64,000 nucleotides of DNA, taken from positions 293,819 to 357,818 of the forward strand of contig NCGN01000003.1 of assembly GCA_002281575.1 (NCBI GenBank). Direction: 5' to 3'. The notes below the pieces were generated by a model. It was given only the letters and a program-made list of their open reading frames with translations. It had not been told where the DNA came from and ran no database searches. The translations under genes and the position numbers were made by a program. Shown piece after piece: positions 8,159-17,510 of the stretch. Numbering within the stretch: the stretch's first letter is position 1; every line of letters starts with the position of its first letter. Source of the DNA: Sphingobacteriia bacterium 28-36-52 (GTDB lineage Bacteria; Bacteroidota; Bacteroidia; Chitinophagales; Chitinophagaceae).

Positions 8159-9163
8159 GTGTCGGAAAGGAATAACTTCATAGACTATATCAGAATTTTT
8201 GCCCGCAGTGGTCACGGTGGCGCAGGTGTTAGGCATTTTATGCGCAATAAATTAACCGCAATGGGTGGACCTGATGGAGGCGATGGAGGCCGCGGTGGTC
8301 ATATTATTTTAAGAGGGAATAGTAATCTTTGGACCTTATTACACTTGAGGTATTTTAAAAACGTGTTAGCCGAAAATGGAGAAAACGGTAGTAAAGACAA
8401 TTGTACCGGACGAGATGGAAAAGATATTATCATTGATGTTCCATTAGGCACTGTTGCAAGAGATGAAGAGACCGGAAAAATTGAAGCCGAAATTTTAGAA
8501 GAAGGGCAAGAATATATTTGGATGCGTGGTGGTAGAGGTGGGTTGGGTAATGGCAATTTTGCTACCCCAACTAACCAAGCACCCGACCATGCACAACCAG
8601 GAGAACCTGGCATAGAAGGTTGGAAAAATATTGAGCTGAAAGTATTGGCAGACGTGGGTTTGGTAGGATTTCCAAATGCAGGAAAATCTACTTTACTGTC
8701 GTCAATAACCGCCGCTAAACCAAAAATTGCCAACTACGCATTTACTACGTTGATTCCACAATTAGGCATGGTAGAATACCGCGATTCAAAATCATTTTGC
8801 ATTGCTGATTTACCTGGGATTATTGAAGGCGCTGCGGAAGGAAAAGGATTGGGACACCGTTTTTTAAGACATATTGAACGCAACTCTGTTTTATTATTTT
8901 TAATTCCAGCAGACAGCAATGACCATGGTAAAGAATTTGAAATTCTACGTCAAGAATTGAAGAATTACAATGAGGAAATGTTGCAGAAAGATTTCATCAT
9001 CGCTATTAGTAAAAGCGATATGTTAGACGATGAATTAAAAGAAGCCATCAGTAAAGAATTACCATCTAATATTCCACATGTATTCATTTCTTCAGTCACC
9101 AATAAAGGCTTGACAGAGCTGAAAGACCTACTTTGGGAGACCTTGAATAAGCCAGTTAAATAA
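8159..9163 (+). CDS. obgE: Obg/CgtA ribosome-associated GTPase
   Basis: An essential GTPase for 50S maturation and stress signalling. The 334 residues have a glycine-rich Obg fold ([25 protein letters not shown]) to about residue 157, then a G domain with GFPNAGKST (G1), DLPGIIEGA (G3) and SKSD (G4). The C-terminal OCT domain of some homologues is absent, as usual in Bacteroidetes. The start is GTG at 8159; the next residues, [17 protein letters not shown], align with the family N-terminus. Confidence 0.96.
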   Translation: MSERNNFIDYIRIFARSGHGGAGVRHFMRNKLTAMGGPDGGDGGRGGHIILRGNSNLWTLLHLRYFKNVLAENGENGSKDNCTGRDGKDIIIDVPLGTVARDEETGKIEAEILEEGQEYIWMRGGRGGLGNGNFATPTNQAPDHAQPGEPGIEGWKNIELKVLADVGLVGFPNAGKSTLLSSITAAKPKIANYAFTTLIPQLGMVEYRDSKSFCIADLPGIIEGAAEGKGLGHRFLRHIERNSVLLFLIPADSNDHGKEFEILRQELKNYNEEMLQKDFIIAISKSDMLDDELKEAISKELPSNIPHVFISSVTNKGLTELKDLLWETLNKPVK

Positions 9164-9246
9164 ATTTAACTAATTCATTTTCAACTACTTAAGCTAAATT
9201 TTAATTTTTTTGGGTTACTTTTTAGCCCTTTCTGTATTAATGTGTA

Positions 9247-9258
9247 TAGTGTACACTA
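9247..9258 (+). promoter_or_regulatory. 12-base palindrome, possible operator
   Basis: TAGTGTACACTA is a perfect dyad in the 158-base gap between obg and the small secreted protein. It lies 64 bases before the ATG of the latter. No regulator can be assigned; a chance palindrome is possible. Confidence 0.25.
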
Positions 9259-9321
9259 AGCTTTTTCGTTTGCTGTTGCCATTTGAGAAGAATCTATTAC
9301 TCACAGTAAAATTTGAAAAGT

Positions 9322-9744
9322 ATGAAAAAGCAAACAATCGTTACCAGTGTTAAGAGAATCGTTTTTGGATCTGTGGTGTCTTCATTGATGTTTTTATCGG
9401 CCAACGCGTCTGTATCTCCTGTAAGAGCTTATGATATATCTACTAAGAGCAAAGCAGAAGTAAAGTACAATGGTATTGATAAAAATCAATTACACACGAT
9501 TCAAGTAAAATTCAGCAACCCAACGGGTGCATCTTTTAACCTAATCATTACAGATGCCAACAATGAAATGATTTTCAAAGGCAATTATGCTGACAAAGAT
9601 TTCAGCAAGACTTTTAAATTTCCAAAAGACGAATCAAGTAAATTGTCTTTTATAATTGAAGAAGTAAAATCAAAGAAATCTGAGCAGTATAATGTAAGCT
9701 TTGAAACCATCAGCTTTGAAAACGCTGTAATTAGCAAAAATTAA
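9322..9744 (+). CDS. Small secreted protein of unknown function
   Basis: A 140-residue product with an N-terminal signal peptide (MKKQTIVTSVKRIV, then hydrophobic FGSVVSSLMFLSANA). The mature part is rich in beta strand, lysine and asparagine. The segment VKFSNPTGASFNLIITDANNE resembles small Bacteroidetes proteins that end up in the periplasm or envelope. The ATG at 9322 is preferred over an upstream in-frame TTG at 9313 because it gives a standard signal peptide. I recognise no enzyme motif. It is monocistronic, between obg and a strong terminator at 9770-9791. Confidence 0.7.
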   Translation: MKKQTIVTSVKRIVFGSVVSSLMFLSANASVSPVRAYDISTKSKAEVKYNGIDKNQLHTIQVKFSNPTGASFNLIITDANNEMIFKGNYADKDFSKTFKFPKDESSKLSFIIEEVKSKKSEQYNVSFETISFENAVISKN

Positions 9745-9769
9745 TTTAACTAATTTATCAAACAAAAAA

Positions 9770-9796
9770 GAGGCACTTATATGAGTGCCTCTTTTT
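9770..9796 (+). terminator. Bidirectional intrinsic terminator
   Basis: Stem GAGGCACT/AGTGCCTC (9770-9777 and 9784-9791) with a 6-base loop is followed by TTTTTA on plus and by CTTTTTTG (9763-9770) on minus. It serves both the small secreted gene and the convergent typA. Confidence 0.88.
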
Positions 9797-9817
9797 ATTT
9801 ATTATAACAATAAGTAA

Positions 9818-11632
9818 TTATCCTACTGCTTCAGATTTCATGCTCTTAGAAACTTTAGAACGTTCGTTCTCATCTAAAATAGATTTACGCATACGAATAT
9901 TCTTAGGAGTTACTTCAATACACTCATCTTGTTGAATATATTCCATACATTCTTCTAAAGTAAATTGCAACTTGGGAACAATTCTAACTGCATCATCACT
10001 TCCGCTTGCACGGTGGTTGGTGAGTTTTTTCATTTCCACTGCATTCACATTTAAATCTCCTGGCTTAATATGTTCTGCAATAATTTGTCCTACATAAACT
10101 TCATCTCCTGGATCAACAAAGAAAGATCCGCGATCTTGTAATTTATCAATTGAATAGGCAGTAGTTACTCCTTGGAACTTCGCAATTAATACGCCATTGC
10201 TTCTTCCAGGAATTGGCCCTTTCCAAGGTTTGTAATCAATAAAACGATGTGCCATAACCGCTTCTCCAGCAGTACCAGTAAGCATTTGAGAACGTAAACC
10301 AATCAACCCTCTTGAAGGTATTTCAAATTCAAGGTGTTGCATTTCGCCCTTCGACTCCATGATTTGCATTTCACCTTTACGCTGGGTTACTAAGTCAATT
10401 ACTTTACCGCTGTATTCTGAAGGCACATCTACTACTAGGTTCTCATAAGGCTCATGTTTTTTACCATCAATGGTTTTAACCAATACCTGTGGATTACCTA
10501 CCGTTAATTCATATCCTTCTCTACGCATGGTTTCAACCAATACGCCTAAGTGCAAAATACCTCTACCAAATACTAAGAAACTATCTGCACTGTCGGTATC
10601 TTCTACTCTTAATGCCAAGTTCTTTTCGGTCTCTTTCATTAAACGATCACGTAAGTGACGTGAAGTAACAAACTTACCATCTCTACCAAAGAATGGTGAG
10701 TTATTAATGCTAAAAGTCATACTCATGGTAGGCTCATCTACACTAATGATGGGCAAACCTTCTGGGTTTTCGATATCTGCAATGGTATCTCCAATATTGA
10801 ACTCTTCTAATCCTACTACTGCACAAAGGTCTCCAGATAAAACTTCTGTTACCTTACGCTTGCCCATTCCTTCAAACACATACAATTCTTTTACTTTCAT
10901 TTTCTTGAAAGTACCATCTGCTTGAACTAATGCAATTTGTTGTCCTTCTTTAATTGAACCTCTGGTTACTTTACCAATGGCTATTCTACCTAAGAAAGAA
11001 GAATAGTCTAATGAGGTAATTTGTAATTGAAGGGTTCCCTCATTTACTTTAGGAGCTGGTACATATTTAATGATACCATCCATTAAAGGGAATATGTCTT
11101 CTGTTTGTGTTAAGCTATCATTGAACCAACCGTTCTTTCCACTACCATAAAAAGTAGGGAAATTTAATTGCTCTTCTGTTGCGTCTAAGTTGAAGAATAA
11201 TTCAAAAACCGCATCGTGTACCTCGTCTGGTCTACAGTTGGGCTTATCTACTTTATTAATTACCACTATAGGATGCAAGTTCAATTGCAATGCTTTCTGT
11301 AATACAAAACGAGTTTGAGGCATTGGTCCTTCAAAAGCATCCACCAATAAAATAACCCCATCGGCCATTTTCAATACGCGCTCTACTTCACCACCGAAAT
11401 CACTGTGACCTGGAGTATCAATAACATTGATTTTATAGTCTTTATAGGTTACTGCAGCGTTTTTACTAAAGATGGTGATTCCACGCTCTCTTTCTAAATC
11501 ATTGCTGTCCATAATTAACTCACCAGCATCCTGGTTGTCTCTAAATACTTTAGTGGCTCCTAAAATTCGGTCTACTAAAGTTGTTTTGCCATGGTCAACG
11601 TGTGCGATGATGGCAATGTTTCTTATTTCCAT
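9818..11632 (-). CDS. typA: Ribosome-binding translational GTPase TypA/BipA
   Basis: An EF-G-like GTPase that binds the ribosome and supports assembly and growth under stress or cold. The 604 residues show IIAHVDHGKTTLVD (G1), RGITI (G2), DTPGHSDF (G3) and NKVDKP (G4), followed by the beta-barrel, two alpha-beta domains and the TypA-specific C-terminal domain (KPWKGPIPGRSNG region). Length is typical. A perfect -7 box, TACCTTTG, lies on the minus strand at 11692-11699, giving a leader of about 60 bases. Confidence 0.97.
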   Translation of the reverse strand: MEIRNIAIIAHVDHGKTTLVDRILGATKVFRDNQDAGELIMDSNDLERERGITIFSKNAAVTYKDYKINVIDTPGHSDFGGEVERVLKMADGVILLVDAFEGPMPQTRFVLQKALQLNLHPIVVINKVDKPNCRPDEVHDAVFELFFNLDATEEQLNFPTFYGSGKNGWFNDSLTQTEDIFPLMDGIIKYVPAPKVNEGTLQLQITSLDYSSFLGRIAIGKVTRGSIKEGQQIALVQADGTFKKMKVKELYVFEGMGKRKVTEVLSGDLCAVVGLEEFNIGDTIADIENPEGLPIISVDEPTMSMTFSINNSPFFGRDGKFVTSRHLRDRLMKETEKNLALRVEDTDSADSFLVFGRGILHLGVLVETMRREGYELTVGNPQVLVKTIDGKKHEPYENLVVDVPSEYSGKVIDLVTQRKGEMQIMESKGEMQHLEFEIPSRGLIGLRSQMLTGTAGEAVMAHRFIDYKPWKGPIPGRSNGVLIAKFQGVTTAYSIDKLQDRGSFFVDPGDEVYVGQIIAEHIKPGDLNVNAVEMKKLTNHRASGSDDAVRIVPKLQFTLEECMEYIQQDECIEVTPKNIRMRKSILDENERSKVSKSMKSEAVG

Positions 11633-11794
11633 TATTGTGTATTTGACTCAGTATCAATCAATTAGATGATTCATACTGTTTATTTGAGCGGCAAAGGTAC
11701 GGCTTTAACGTGGGGCAGCAAGTAAATAAGGGTCATTATTCTGTTAACTATACTATGGAGGATGCACAATAAACCCTAATTTTATTTTAACGCT

Positions 11795-12172
11795 ATGCCA
11801 ATGAAAGGGTTATTATTAATCATAATGGTTGCATTTTACTTGTTTGCAGGATTCTATCATTTTAAGAATCCTGGCTTTTATACGCCCTTTTTTCCACCGT
11901 ATTTGCATAAATGGGCTGCTTCTTTAAATATACTGGCTGGCATTGCCGAAATAGTGTTGGCTATAGGATTATGTTTTTCCGCTACCAGAAATTGGGCTAT
12001 TTATGGGATTATTGCTATGCTAATTGCTTTTATACCTGCTCATATTTATATGATTCAATTGGGACACTTTAAAATTGGAGGTTTTCAAATGACCCCAATG
12101 ATTGGATGGGTAAGACTCCTGATTTTGCAGCCCCTTTTAATGGCTTGGGCTTGGTATCTTAAAAATGTTTAA
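11795..12172 (+). CDS. DoxX-like small integral membrane protein
   Basis: A 125-residue protein with four predicted membrane helices. The N-terminal part, FYLFAGFYHFKNPGFYTPFFP, matches the DoxX/MauE-like pattern in which a glycine-rich helix is followed by H-F-x-x-P. The middle has NILAGIAEIVLAIGL. The function of these proteins in Bacteroidetes is unclear. An in-frame ATG at 11801 is an alternative start. It lies 9 bases before an alpha/beta hydrolase gene, with which it is probably cotranscribed. Confidence 0.72.
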   Translation: MPMKGLLLIIMVAFYLFAGFYHFKNPGFYTPFFPPYLHKWAASLNILAGIAEIVLAIGLCFSATRNWAIYGIIAMLIAFIPAHIYMIQLGHFKIGGFQMTPMIGWVRLLILQPLLMAWAWYLKNV

Positions 12173-12181
12173 CTCTAGTTT

Positions 12182-13189
12182 ATGCGCATATTAAAATGGT
12201 TATTGGGTATTGTATTGGCATTAGGTTTTGTATATTTTGTTGGTCCTACTCCATCTACCCCAGTTTATACTGCTACCCTTCCGACTATTCCTAGCAACCC
12301 CGCTGAGTTGGAGGCTTCAATCTACTCAAACGAAAAAAAGCACAATACCCGACCAAACAATGAAGCAAGAATTGTTTGGGCCAACGATAGTGTAAAACAG
12401 AAAACCCCGTACGCTATTGTTTATTTGCACGGTTTCAGTGCCAGCCAAGAAGAGGGCAATCCTGTGCACCAGCATATTGCAAAAGAATTTGGATGCAACT
12501 TGTATTTGGCACGCTTATCTGAACATGGTATTGATACCACAGATGCGTTGATTAATATGACTGCTGAAAGTTTATTTGAGTCTGCAAAAGAAGCTTATGC
12601 CATTGGCAAACAATTGGGTGAAAAAGTAATTTTAATGGGTACTTCTACAGGCGGTACGCTCGCTTTACAATTGGCTGCAATGTATCCTGAGATTGCAGGC
12701 TTGGTTTTATATTCTCCCAATATTGCTATTAAAGATCCCAATGCATGGTTATTGAATAATCCATGGGGATTACAAATTGCGAGATTAGTAAAAGGCTCAA
12801 ACTATATGGGTGTAAAAAAGGACCACCCTTTATACGAACAATATTGGAATACCAAGTATAGATTAGAAGCTACTGTGCAATTGGAAGAACTATTAGAGAC
12901 CACCATGACCAAAGAGCATTTTGCTAAAGTAAAACAACCACTATTGGTATTGTATTATTATAAAAACGAAAAAGAACAAGACCCCGTAGTAAGTGTGGCT
13001 GCAATGAAAGCAATGTTTTTACAAGTGAATACTGCAGCAGAAAAGAAAAAAATGGTTCCTATTCCTAATTCAGGAAATCATGTAATGGCATCTCCTATTC
13101 AATCTAAAGATATTATTACGGTACAAAAAGAAACAGCGCAATTTCTACATGGCGTGCTTCAGTTAAAACCAATCAACAGCATTAACTGA
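12182..13189 (+). CDS. Alpha/beta hydrolase (serine aminopeptidase S33-like)
   Basis: A 335-residue hydrolase with an N-terminal membrane anchor or signal (ILKWLLGIVLALGFVYFVG). The hydrolase core has the oxyanion stretch IVYLHGFSASQEE and the nucleophile elbow GTSTGG with Ser155. The C-terminal SGNHVMASP likely carries the catalytic His. The fold resembles monoacylglycerol lipases and carboxylesterases. Its place among lipid genes (FabH-like, diacylglycerol kinase, patatin) fits an envelope lipid role, but the substrate is unknown. Confidence 0.78.
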   Translation: MRILKWLLGIVLALGFVYFVGPTPSTPVYTATLPTIPSNPAELEASIYSNEKKHNTRPNNEARIVWANDSVKQKTPYAIVYLHGFSASQEEGNPVHQHIAKEFGCNLYLARLSEHGIDTTDALINMTAESLFESAKEAYAIGKQLGEKVILMGTSTGGTLALQLAAMYPEIAGLVLYSPNIAIKDPNAWLLNNPWGLQIARLVKGSNYMGVKKDHPLYEQYWNTKYRLEATVQLEELLETTMTKEHFAKVKQPLLVLYYYKNEKEQDPVVSVAAMKAMFLQVNTAAEKKKMVPIPNSGNHVMASPIQSKDIITVQKETAQFLHGVLQLKPINSIN

Positions 13190-13246
13190 TCCTTCACAGA
13201 CCTACCGTAAAGATTCATTAACTTTAACCCTCAAATTTGCTTGCAT

Positions 13247-14296
13247 ATGCCATTGAGTAAAATTGCCGGAATCGGCATGTATGTACCTTCTAATGTGGTT
13301 ACGAATAACGATCTCACTAAATACATGGAAACCAACGATGAGTGGATTCAAGAAAGAACGGGTATTAAAGAACGCAGGTACGCACATAGAACCGAAGAAA
13401 CCACTACTACCATGGGAGTGGAAGCGGCTAAAATAGCGATTGAGAGAGCAGGAATCACCGCACAGGATATTGACTTTATCATTTTTGCAACACTTTCTCC
13501 AGATTATTATTTTCCAGGTTGTGGCGTATTAGTACAACGAGCTATGAAAATGAAAGAGATTGGTGCATTAGATGTAAGAAATCAATGTAGTGGTTTTGTT
13601 TACGCATTAAGTGTGGCCGATCAATTTATTAAAACCGGGATGTATAAGAATATATTGGTGATTGGTAGCGAAAAGCATTCCTTTGGTTTAGATTTTTCTA
13701 CCCGTGGTAGAAATGTGTCGGTGATTTTTGGAGATGGAGCAGGTGCAGTGGTATTGCAGCCTACTGAAAAAGAAGGTCAAGGTATTTTAAGTACCCATTT
13801 ACATAGTGATGGAGAGTCTGCTGAAATTTTAGCCATGTACAATCCTGGTTCACATGCGAATCATTGGGGAACCAAAGATTACGCCAGCTTTGACGATGCA
13901 GAAATTTCTCAAATGTTTATGAGTCATCAAATGATTGACAACGCACAAAATTTTCCTTACATGGACGGACCAGCTGTATTTAAAAAAGCAGTCGTAAAGT
14001 TTCCTGAAGTAATTATGGAATCATTACATAAAAATGGGTACGAATCAACGGATATCAATATGTTGATACCACATCAGGCCAATTTGCGCATCAGTCAATT
14101 TGTACAACAGAAATTAAAATTACAAGACCACCAGGTTTATAATAATATTATGAACTATGGCAACACAACAGCTGCATCTATTCCAATAGCGCTTTGTGAA
14201 GCTTGGGAAAAAGGAATGATAAAAGAAGGAGACCTTGTTTGCTTGGCTGCTTTTGGCAGTGGGTTTACTTGGGCTAGTGCATTAATGAAATGGTAG
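13247..14296 (+). CDS. 3-oxoacyl-ACP synthase III family protein (FabH-like)
   Basis: A thiolase-fold condensing enzyme of about 349 residues. The triad is visible: C114 in RNQCSGF, H276 in IPHQANLR and N306 in NYGNTTAAS; the C-terminal FGSGFTWASALMKW is FabH-like. In E. coli FabH the Cys-to-His distance is about 132 residues; here it is 162, so an insertion of about 30 residues lies around residues 190-230. It may start fatty acids or act in a specialised lipid pathway. The ATG at 13247 is preferred over a TTG two codons upstream. Confidence 0.83.
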   Translation: MPLSKIAGIGMYVPSNVVTNNDLTKYMETNDEWIQERTGIKERRYAHRTEETTTTMGVEAAKIAIERAGITAQDIDFIIFATLSPDYYFPGCGVLVQRAMKMKEIGALDVRNQCSGFVYALSVADQFIKTGMYKNILVIGSEKHSFGLDFSTRGRNVSVIFGDGAGAVVLQPTEKEGQGILSTHLHSDGESAEILAMYNPGSHANHWGTKDYASFDDAEISQMFMSHQMIDNAQNFPYMDGPAVFKKAVVKFPEVIMESLHKNGYESTDINMLIPHQANLRISQFVQQKLKLQDHQVYNNIMNYGNTTAASIPIALCEAWEKGMIKEGDLVCLAAFGSGFTWASALMKW

Positions 14297-14317
14297 TAAT
14301 ACCGAGGAGCGAATTCC

Positions 14318-15226
14318 ATGACAAGAAAAATTATTTATTTAATCAACCCAATTTCTGGTACATCCAAAAAAGATAAAATCAGAGAACTGGTTGAAAAAGT
14401 AACTGCTGCAAAAGGCATTGAGTACCGTGTATTCGATACCAATCCAACGGGAAATTATGAATTTCTAAGAGACCATATTGTAAAAGAAAAATTTACTGAT
14501 GTGGTTATTTTAGGGGGAGATGGCACAGTGAATCAAATAACTGGCGCCCTAAGAGATACAGGCGTTCAGTTTGGGATTATACCTGTAGGATCGGGTAATG
14601 GCCTTGCTCGTGCAGCGGGTATTCCTACTAGCATGAAAGCTGCCATAGAATTAATTTTTAATGGCCATGCAGAACAAGTAGATGCTTTTTCAGTAAATGG
14701 CGCGTATGCCTGTATGTTGAGTGGAATGGGATTTGATGCACAAGTTGCGCACGACTTTGCGCAAAAATCTTCAAGGGGATTATTCACTTATACACAACAA
14801 AGCATTATACAATTTTTTAAAGCAAATCCGTATCAATTTGAAATTGTATTGGATAACTTTTCTTTTTTCACAGATGCCTTTTTTATCAGTATCGCCAATA
14901 GCAATCAATTTGGAAACAATGCCATCATTGCACCACAAGCCAGCTTATCGGATGGATTATTAGATATTGTAATTGTTCAGAAAATGAACAAGGCCAAATT
15001 GCCTTTTGCCATTTTAAGACAAATGCGCGGAAATAATAAAGTTCAACAACTAGTTGAAGACATGAGCACTAAAAATATTCTTTATTTTCAAACGCCATCA
15101 TTACGCATTAACAATCCAAAACATGCCCCTTTACATATTGATGGCGAGCCAAGAGATGCGGTTGAAGAATTGCAAGTAGAAATTATACCAAAGGCATTTT
15201 TGCTAATTAAACCTAAAGGGAAATAA
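14318..15226 (+). CDS. Diacylglycerol/lipid kinase of the YegS/DgkB family
   Basis: A 302-residue soluble lipid kinase. The nucleotide-binding motif VVILGGDGTVNQI at about residues 62-75 and the SGNGLARAAG stretch following it define the DAGK catalytic domain. The C-terminal beta-sandwich has HIDGEPRD, with the metal/phosphate Asp. It phosphorylates diacylglycerol or a related lipid at the membrane. It follows the FabH-like gene by 21 bases in the same direction, and the two are probably cotranscribed. Confidence 0.9.
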   Translation: MTRKIIYLINPISGTSKKDKIRELVEKVTAAKGIEYRVFDTNPTGNYEFLRDHIVKEKFTDVVILGGDGTVNQITGALRDTGVQFGIIPVGSGNGLARAAGIPTSMKAAIELIFNGHAEQVDAFSVNGAYACMLSGMGFDAQVAHDFAQKSSRGLFTYTQQSIIQFFKANPYQFEIVLDNFSFFTDAFFISIANSNQFGNNAIIAPQASLSDGLLDIVIVQKMNKAKLPFAILRQMRGNNKVQQLVEDMSTKNILYFQTPSLRINNPKHAPLHIDGEPRDAVEELQVEIIPKAFLLIKPKGK

Positions 15227-15240
15227 TACCCATTTTTATC

Positions 15241-17463
15241 CTATTTAATAACTTGTTGCAATCGTTCAAACTCTTGTTGATTCAAGGGATTGTTGACCGC
15301 TTGTGCTATATCACGTTTTTCAGCTGCGGTTAAGTGAAAGCTTAAACTAGCTGGAGCTTCTTTTTTTGATGGTATATATTGAAAGGAGAATCGATAAAAA
15401 TTATTTCCGTATGCTTTATGCAAATAATCCAATTGATCATGCTGATAATAGTCTTGAATCTTGAACCAATTGTTTTGTAAAATTAAAAAAGGCTTGGTTA
15501 AAAAACCAATCAATGAATTACTTTCCAATGGTTTATCCCAATCACTTAAACTTCTATCACGTATCTGAATTAAAATCACTTTAGCTGTATTTGCTTGTAG
15601 CCAATCTTTAAATACAGAAATAAATCTTAGTGCAGATTCTTGCCCATAATTGTCTCTTAAGCCAGCGTCCATTACATCAATAACCGGATTGGTAGGCAAC
15701 CATACATTGGGCAAAACATAAGGAAATGTTGCATTCATTCTTAGCGCCGATAATAAATTAATATCGTTGCTTTTTTGATTATATAAAAAGCTATTGAAAT
15801 CGATTGCATCGGGATCAAAAGATAGGATATTGGTGGTATCTGATACTGGTCGCATTAAAAAACGAACAGGCCTAGAAGCTATAATCATTTTTCGGCCATC
15901 ACGAGTTATCACCGAATTAAAGAAAACGGAGGGAATGGTGGCTGTTGCTTCCGCCTGCTCATAATCACGAACTCTTTTATGCATAATTCCACCAGTATTC
16001 TCTTTTAGTTTCTCTTCAAATGCATACCCCCTATCTTTTACATACTCAAACCCATTTGCGGTAAATTTTTGTGCAGGACCCAACATATCTCTTGTTAAGA
16101 AAGAGGAAAATAGTGGGCTTAATAAATCTTTAGAAATATTGTTTACATATTGTTTGTCCTGTAAATTAATTGGGTTGCCTTTAATCTTTTCATGATACAA
16201 TTCCCTAAAATAAACAGCCCCCAACATACCACCCGATGCCCCATTAATCAACAAGGTTTTCTTCATGAGTTGACCTTGCATCAAGCTATCCAAATATTGC
16301 AGGGTATTCATTGTGAAAGTAGCACTTCTGGTTCCGCCACCACTGGTATTAATGATGTACATGATGGGTTTCTCTTGACCCTGTTGAGCCTTCCAATTAT
16401 TGAGTATTTCTAAAAAAGCAGCTTTGTCTTTTTCTACAGAATCTATAGATGCTAAATGTTGTATTGATTCTCTGGTATATTCGGGCCTTCCCGAGCCCTT
16501 GGCATAATCTAATCCGTATGCTTTGTTTCTTGGATCAATGATTTCAAATTGGTATAAAATATTAGCTAATAAATATGCCGCAATTACAGTAACAAATGTA
16601 TAAGAGCGCAAAAATAATGTGAGTGCCCCCGATGCAGCAATTAAAATAGCTAGTAACAACGTAATACTTGATGCTGCTGGTAGTTGAAACAATTTAGTAT
16701 CAGAACTAAATCCTACTAAGATTAAAAAAACAAATGCAATCATGATGGCAATAATGGCTGCAAAATGATGTCGGTTAAAAACAGCTTCTAAAAATTCAGG
16801 ATTGTAATGCTTTACATTTCTTGGTTTACGTAATTTAAATGCAGCACTAAAAAACCAATCAACTCTTAAATCTTGTTTTAAATCGGGCTCTTTGTGTTTG
16901 TCTGGAATTAAATCGTAATGCTTATTGGCGTCTGTTATAGTTGCAGAAATAGTGCTGTAAATTTTTTTATCAGCACCAAAAAAATATAGAAAAGCAAAAG
17001 CAATTGATAGTATAAATCCTCCTGTATATCCCAATGCAAGCTTTATAAAATCGGATAATAAAAATAATTCCTGATTAATGGTATATTGGTACGCTTCAAC
17101 CAAATAAAATATTAAAAAGGAAAATGGAATAATAGCATTGTTGATACAGTATTTTAAAAACGGTTGTGCAGTGGTTGCCAAAAATTGAATTCGACCACTA
17201 TTCAAAATAAATGTGGTAATATTCCAACTCATCATAAAAACACCCGATGTAACACCAACTATGGCGGTACTTAAGGGGTTAATATTACCAAAATATTCTG
17301 GCGCTAGAAATAATGAATAGGCTCCAAAGGTTTTCATGAAACTACCACCAACCGTTGCAAATAAAATATACCAAAAGAATAAAAATATCTGGTACCTACG
17401 AAAATGCAACAACAACAGTTGTATTGGGAATGAATACCAAAAACCTATCAGATATCGCTTCAT
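15241..17463 (-). CDS. Membrane-anchored patatin-like phospholipase
   Basis: A 740-residue protein with two halves. Residues 1-310 hold multiple membrane helices (seven or eight by eye). Residues 365-740 form a patatin domain with an oxyanion-like SGGGTRSA, a nucleophile elbow GASGG with Ser410, and DAGLRDNYG with Asp599, the Ser-Asp dyad of patatins. It probably hydrolyses membrane acyl lipids from the cytoplasmic face. It converges with the lipid kinase gene, leaving 14 bases between the stops. The fused membrane half is much longer than in ordinary bacterial patatins. Confidence 0.83.
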   Translation of the reverse strand: MKRYLIGFWYSFPIQLLLLHFRRYQIFLFFWYILFATVGGSFMKTFGAYSLFLAPEYFGNINPLSTAIVGVTSGVFMMSWNITTFILNSGRIQFLATTAQPFLKYCINNAIIPFSFLIFYLVEAYQYTINQELFLLSDFIKLALGYTGGFILSIAFAFLYFFGADKKIYSTISATITDANKHYDLIPDKHKEPDLKQDLRVDWFFSAAFKLRKPRNVKHYNPEFLEAVFNRHHFAAIIAIMIAFVFLILVGFSSDTKLFQLPAASSITLLLAILIAASGALTLFLRSYTFVTVIAAYLLANILYQFEIIDPRNKAYGLDYAKGSGRPEYTRESIQHLASIDSVEKDKAAFLEILNNWKAQQGQEKPIMYIINTSGGGTRSATFTMNTLQYLDSLMQGQLMKKTLLINGASGGMLGAVYFRELYHEKIKGNPINLQDKQYVNNISKDLLSPLFSSFLTRDMLGPAQKFTANGFEYVKDRGYAFEEKLKENTGGIMHKRVRDYEQAEATATIPSVFFNSVITRDGRKMIIASRPVRFLMRPVSDTTNILSFDPDAIDFNSFLYNQKSNDINLLSALRMNATFPYVLPNVWLPTNPVIDVMDAGLRDNYGQESALRFISVFKDWLQANTAKVILIQIRDRSLSDWDKPLESNSLIGFLTKPFLILQNNWFKIQDYYQHDQLDYLHKAYGNNFYRFSFQYIPSKKEAPASLSFHLTAAEKRDIAQAVNNPLNQQEFERLQQVIK

Positions 17464-17510
17464 TTAATAGACAAGCAGCACAATAATGGTTTTTGTGTTG
17501 CTATTTAAAT

